The notes under the pieces were generated by a model. The model saw only the letters and a program-made list of their open reading frames with translations. It was not told the origin of the DNA and did no database searches. This document shows positions 59,542-64,000 of a stretch of 64,000 nt of DNA, piece by piece. Where the stretch lies: NCBI GenBank assembly GCA_951799425.1, contig OX637398.1, positions 62,001 through 126,000 on the forward strand. Reading direction: 5' to 3'. A program made the translations under genes and the position numbers. Each line of letters begins with the position of its first letter. The stretch's first letter is position 1. Origin of the DNA: Ilex aquifolium. Taxonomy: Eukaryota > Streptophyta > Magnoliopsida > Aquifoliales > Aquifoliaceae.

Positions 59542-62500
59542 TTAGAACAACCAGTGTTTCCTCCTTGGCTTATGTTGTACCGGAGCGTCTGCAAAACAGA
59601 AAAAAAATAGACAATTTCCTCCTTTGGTTTATGTTGTTCGTTTCCTTTTTTATTTTTAATTTAATTTCTGGCCTAGCTACTAATGCAATACAATCAGCTT
59701 TACCAAGTAGTACAAACCTTGGATTTCATAAAGTGAATTGTAATGCACCTCAGACCAGAAGCTTAACCACAGCTCTGCACCAATAAAATAATTAAATACA
59801 TACTTTGAACAGATGATATGGTTCTACGAAGTTAAAGGAGCTCGAACACCCCCCCCCCCCATATTATAAAACAAACAATTTCTTAGGAAGAAGCTTTGAG
59901 AAATCTTCCTTCTTTAGTTTAATTATTTAATTATATTTCAAAAAAACATTAAATTATATTTGATATGTATTACTTGTAACTACCCATCTCTTTTTCCACC
60001 AACTACCCACCATTTATTTAAACTTATTTAAAGAAATTATTTTTACTACCCAATAACTTTAAATAATTTTTTATCTAACTTTTGAAATGAGAAAGGGGGA
60101 ATGATTAAGAGAAAAATAATAAATAAATAAATACAAGAGATTAAACAATATCAGGGTTCAAGCAAGCAGGATTGACTTAGTGACCTAGAAATTAGGGGTG
60201 CAATTCGGACAAGTTGAGAGATCAACCCTAGATATATAATCTTCAACCCTAACCCTAACTCTACCTCAATCCGAAGTACTCAACTCGAGTATTGCCCGAG
60301 TTTAATTCGGACGGGCTCGAGTTTAATTCAGATTACTTAATTCGGACTGATTTCGGATTAAAAATCGAGTTGGACTTGAATTACTTAATTCGGGTTGATT
60401 TTTTGAAGTGTAGATTTGATTTTTTCAAGTGTAGATCTAATTTTTTCAAGTGATCTGAGATGAAGGGCGAGGCGCAGATAAAGAGAGAGGGAGTGAGAGA
60501 ATGAGTGACGAGTGAGAGAGGGAAGCTGAGACGACTCAGACGAGTGACAATTGAGAGAGGAAGGAGTGACGAATGAGAGAGGGATCTGAGAGTAATGGAG
60601 GCGTAAGAGTGAAGACTTAAAGTGAAGTGAAAGTCTAGAGTGTGAAGATAAATACTAACCTTAATTAAATATATTTATATATTGATGTATATTCGAGTTC
60701 AACCCGATTTAATAATCGGGTCTAACCCAATTTAATAATCGGGTCTAACCCAATTTTAATATTCGGGTTGAACCCGAGACCTCAACCCGAGACTTACCCA
60801 AATTCAATTCGGGTTAGAATTTTTTGTCCAGACCCAACCTAAATATTAAAAATTCTAGGGATTTTTGAAAACCGGTACACCTAATTAGAATTATTTGGCA
60901 AAAAGTACACATTAAAAAATGTCTCGGAAAAAAATACACTACATGGATACAAAGACCTAAATACCCCTTTTAGGGTCATTTAATTCAAAATCTCTTATCT
61001 TTAATGCACCTTGATTATATTTAATGCACCTTGATTCATGCATTTTTTTTTAAAGTAGTTTTATTTTCAAATTAATTTAATACCCGAATAGTGTAACAAT
61101 AAAAGTGTAACAGTGTAACAATAACAGTGTAACAAGCCATTTACACAAATTATTGTACTATTACATTGTGTCAAACATATATTTTCATATAATTTCATTG
61201 AAAACAGTCCATCTCAGTTTTGAATTTGTTACCACATGCACAAAACTACTGAACATTATTTTTGTTACAGTGTATTGTTACACTGTCTTTGTTACAGTGT
61301 ATTTGTTACACTATTTTTGTTACACTATTATGGAGTTCGGATATTACAAATTTTGAAATTCAAACAAGTGATATATTCTAAAATAAACGAAATATTAAAA
61401 TTCTCCTATAAAACTAGTAGTAGTAAATATTTAATGCATAAATATAATTTGAAAATAAAACCACTTTCCAAAAAAAAATACGCATGAATCAAGGTGAATT
61501 AAAGATAATTCAAAATTTAGATAATTCGAATTTATATATATATAATGCACCTTGATTCATGCGTATTTTTTAAAAGTTCTCCCATAAAACTAGGAGATGT
61601 TTAATGCACCACTTTCCAAAGAAAATACACATGGATCAATGGAGGACAAAAGAGTCATAATAAAATCATCCAAATTCAAATTGTGTACTTAGTTACAAAT
61701 AAGTATCAAAATTAAGGACTTAATAACCCTACATTTTTTTCTGTATATTTTTTGTCAAATAAGTCTAATTTGGTATACCTTCTTCCAATTTTTCCAAAAT
61801 TCTAACCCAAGCCCTGTTTTTTCGAGTTGGGCTCAGGTTGAATTCGAGTTGACCCGCCCAAGTTGCACCCCTACTATAAATTATATGGCTGTGTATGCAT
61901 ATTTGCGTACCATAGGGAAGTGTGTGCGTGTGGGTGGAGAGAGAGAGAGAGAGAGAGTGTGTGTTGCAATATGAAGTTATAAACTCAACGAATTCAATGT
62001 GGCAAAGCCCAGTAGTTGGCGTATAGCAAATAGTAGTTTACCTCGTTTAGGCTCCTGATGTTGAGGAATAATTTCAATAAAACACGTATCTCGGAACGAA
62101 GTCAAAAGACATATCTTTGCTGCAAACTGCAAATAGGCATGCAGAATAAATCATGTCTTGATGCCATTACACAAGAAGAGATAATCATAAAGCCAGTCAG
62201 AAGCCAATTCGTGACAAACCAAATGTAGACAAAAGAATGAAATTATTAATCTAAGATTGCGGCATAAGAATTCAAATTCTAGAACAAAACAAGCAAAATT
62301 GTTAAAGCTAGAAGGGCAATTAAGAACATTTGTTATAGACATTGAGAGAACACACATAAGTGCACAAGACTTCAACTTTATGCCAGAAATGTAGTACTAA
62401 AGCAACTGAGTTCTTGCTTCAGGTGACTCAAACACTAAAGAAAGTTGTGCAAGAATAAACCCAGAGCCTATAAGAAGTTAGTACTAACAATCACACAAAC

Positions 62501-64000
62501 AACAATAGTGGTTCACATGGTCTTCCCACAGTATCTGAAATCAGAAAACCAATTTCTAGAGATGCATATTAATTTCCACCATGATGCTCTTCAAATCTTG
62601 TCACCATCGGGGACCAATTTTACCAACTTGGAACTATGTCATTCACTTTGCAAACACCACTAGCGTTCATTTGGTACAAAAGTCAGATAACTGAACCAAC
62701 CTGACCTCGTTAATACTGAACCTCAGGGGGCATTCCCCCTCTCCTTGTGAGATGAAAATCTTCTTTTTATCCATTTTCAAGCACAAGTTCCCGAAACAAA
62801 ATAGATGGCCGCATGACAAGATGTATTTTTATATTGCCCCATTCCACAAAAATGTTAAGGCTCATCCTTACTCAATTTTCATTGCCCTCTAAGGATTTCC
62901 AATTCAAAGCACCAACAAAAAAGAAACATAAAACACCTTGTTCATCAAAGAGCATCAAATGAATGGAAGATATCTAAAAAGAAGAGAGATTGGGAAAACT
63001 CGTATGAAATAAACAAAACACATGTTTTACAGAAAAATATTAGACCTTATCAGCTGCTGCTTGTAGGGTAACATGGTCCCCCCATTCACCGGATCTGCAA
63101 TAAGTGTGAATCAGAGCAAGTACAGAAATCTCATTTAGCTAAGATCAGTCAAGTACTATCGAGCAGCAATTAAATGCTTCTTAAGCTGCAGAGAACTATA
63201 GCACCAAATAATAAAGTAATGACTCTCCAGAAAGTACCCTACTTAGCCATTTTCTTGTAATAGCGTTTGTACTTCATTGGAACATAGCCTTCATAAAAAG
63301 AATGGCAGTCCTTAAGCTGCAAAAGAAAACATGTAATATAACATGAGCACCCAGGAATAATGCTTTCAATAATACACAAAGCTTGTATGAACTTTGACGC
63401 AACTTTTGCCGCCCTCCTCCCCCCCAAAAAAAAAACATAACAAAGCAAATGCAGTAAATAAAACAATGGGAAAAAGCAAAGTAGAAAAAAAAAATGGAAT
63501 GGGGAGGGCAGTATGACCATACTAAATTCATTGAACAAGCATCTCCATAGTAGTAGGGATTAACTGCATCAACTGCATACCGTCATCAAATAATTGGCCC
63601 CGACAAAAAAATTGACAATGTCAAAAGAGTATGCATGCCATCAATATTTTTTTTCCAACTAGTACAATAGGATATCAATCTTAATACTTCATAAGGATGC
63701 CGAAAACAACAGTGATGAAGGTGGTAATGGTGGCTGTGGTTGTAAAGTATTACTAATGATGATGGTAGAGTGGCAGCAGCGATGGCGCTAAGTTAATGGA
63801 TTTGGAAATCATTTATAGTACGCTGCCAGTGATTCTTGGTTATGAATTTTCAGTCACGTCTACAAAGCATTGGGTGTCAGTGGTGAAGGCCCAGGAATGG
63901 TGGCAATGATCATGATAACTGGACATTGAAAGTGAAAATTACCATGGAAGATTGGTAGTAAGAAACTGTTTCAGCTCAGGGTAGTTTAGCAATCAAGGAG
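59542..64000 (-). CDS. OTU-domain cysteine protease (deubiquitinase), C-terminal exons only
   Basis: It removes ubiquitin from proteins using a Cys-His catalytic pair. Exons (minus strand): 63316-63243, 63094-63046, 62126-62042, 59774-59718, 59588-59542 (stop TAA). All have GT-AG borders and matching phases. Encoded motifs in order: LKDCHSFYEGYVPMKYKRYY, KSGEWGDHVTLQAAADK, FAAKICLLTSFRDTCFIEI, KRELWLSFWSEVHYNSLYEI with the catalytic His in EVHYN, and PRRKHWLF at the very end. This is the standard end of the plant OTU subfamily with the YEGYVPM and SGEWGDHVTLQAAAD blocks. The catalytic Cys region (DGNC) and N terminus lie upstream of the window. The 2.3-kb intron 62041-59775 holds a hAT-type element. 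Confidence 0.92.
60193..61873. mobile_element. hAT-type non-autonomous element, 1.7 kb, in OTU gene intron
   Basis: The left end is TAGGGGTGCAATTCGG and the right end, read inward, is TAGGGGTGCAACTTGG. The flanking 8-mers CTAGAAAT (60185-60192) and CTATAAAT (61874-61881) agree at 7 of 8. Subterminal zones carry many CGGGTT/AACCCGA motifs in opposite orientation. The centre has direct and inverted copies of AATGCACCTTGATTCATGC and GTGTAACA-type repeats. No transposase is seen. Confidence 0.8.
63317..64000 (-). other. Intron of OTU gene up to window edge
   Basis: I searched the minus strand for the preceding OTU exon (DGNC/HxxVR block) and did not see it, so this stretch is read as intron. It includes a purine tract near 63420-63440 and GGTGGTG-type sequence near 63715-63790. 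Confidence 0.6.

Noticed and set aside
60241..60262. Telomere-like AACCCTAACCCTAACT
   Set aside because: Only two repeats, within a hAT-type element whose ends are rich in AACCC motifs.

Overview
The window is nuclear DNA of a flowering plant, probably a eudicot; I cannot name the species. The reasons are many-exon plant genes with AT-rich introns, plant-type WD40, OTU and HGSNAT-like proteins, and plant transposons (a Tat-type Ty3/gypsy element with dual RNase H, a Ty1/copia element, a TRIM, an RTE LINE, hAT- and Tourist-type MITEs and a tRNA-derived SINE). There is no bacterial, CRISPR or phage content. All exon joins were read by eye from splice sites and reading phase; no alignment was run.

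Layout. (1) 1-21601, + strand: acetyl-CoA synthetase. Eighteen exons are in the window with continuous phase and no stop, and the 5' end is cut by the window edge. Its introns hold tandem duplications (one copying part of exon 6), an RTE LINE remnant, two hAT-type elements and a 5.2-kb decayed copia element. (2) 22451-31988, - strand: a 13-exon HGSNAT-like multipass membrane acyltransferase gene, tail-to-tail with the synthetase. (3) 32884-37446: about 4.6 kb bounded by ~240-260-bp inverted repeats. It carries antisense fragments of a PPR gene and of a beta-1,3-galactosyltransferase gene with introns kept, and a 452-bp TRIM sits inside it. (4) 37661-48444: a complete-ended Tat-type gypsy element on the - strand (TSD AATGT). 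It carries an antisense, intron-containing extra gene on the + strand and a GGCGGCGCCC minisatellite found in three functional parts of the element. (5) 48445-53640: accessory DNA with a hAT-like element carrying an internally deleted CYP74 fragment, a Tourist-like MITE and ~950 bp of G-rich GGTGGT/GATGGT repeat. (6) 54216-55256, + strand: an intronless LWD1/AN11-type WD40 gene. (7) 59542 to beyond 64000, - strand: the 3' half of an OTU-domain cysteine protease gene, convergent with LWD1, with a 1.7-kb hAT-type element in one intron.

The four host genes are unrelated in function: plastid acetyl-CoA supply, membrane acyl transfer, circadian/WD40 scaffolding and deubiquitination. Nothing suggests they act as a unit. 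The accessory DNA is the more unusual part: two non-autonomous elements with captured host gene fragments, a nested TRIM with perfect target duplications, and a young but coding-dead Tat element with an opposed spliced gene. I did not find a clearly new enzymatic or defence system.
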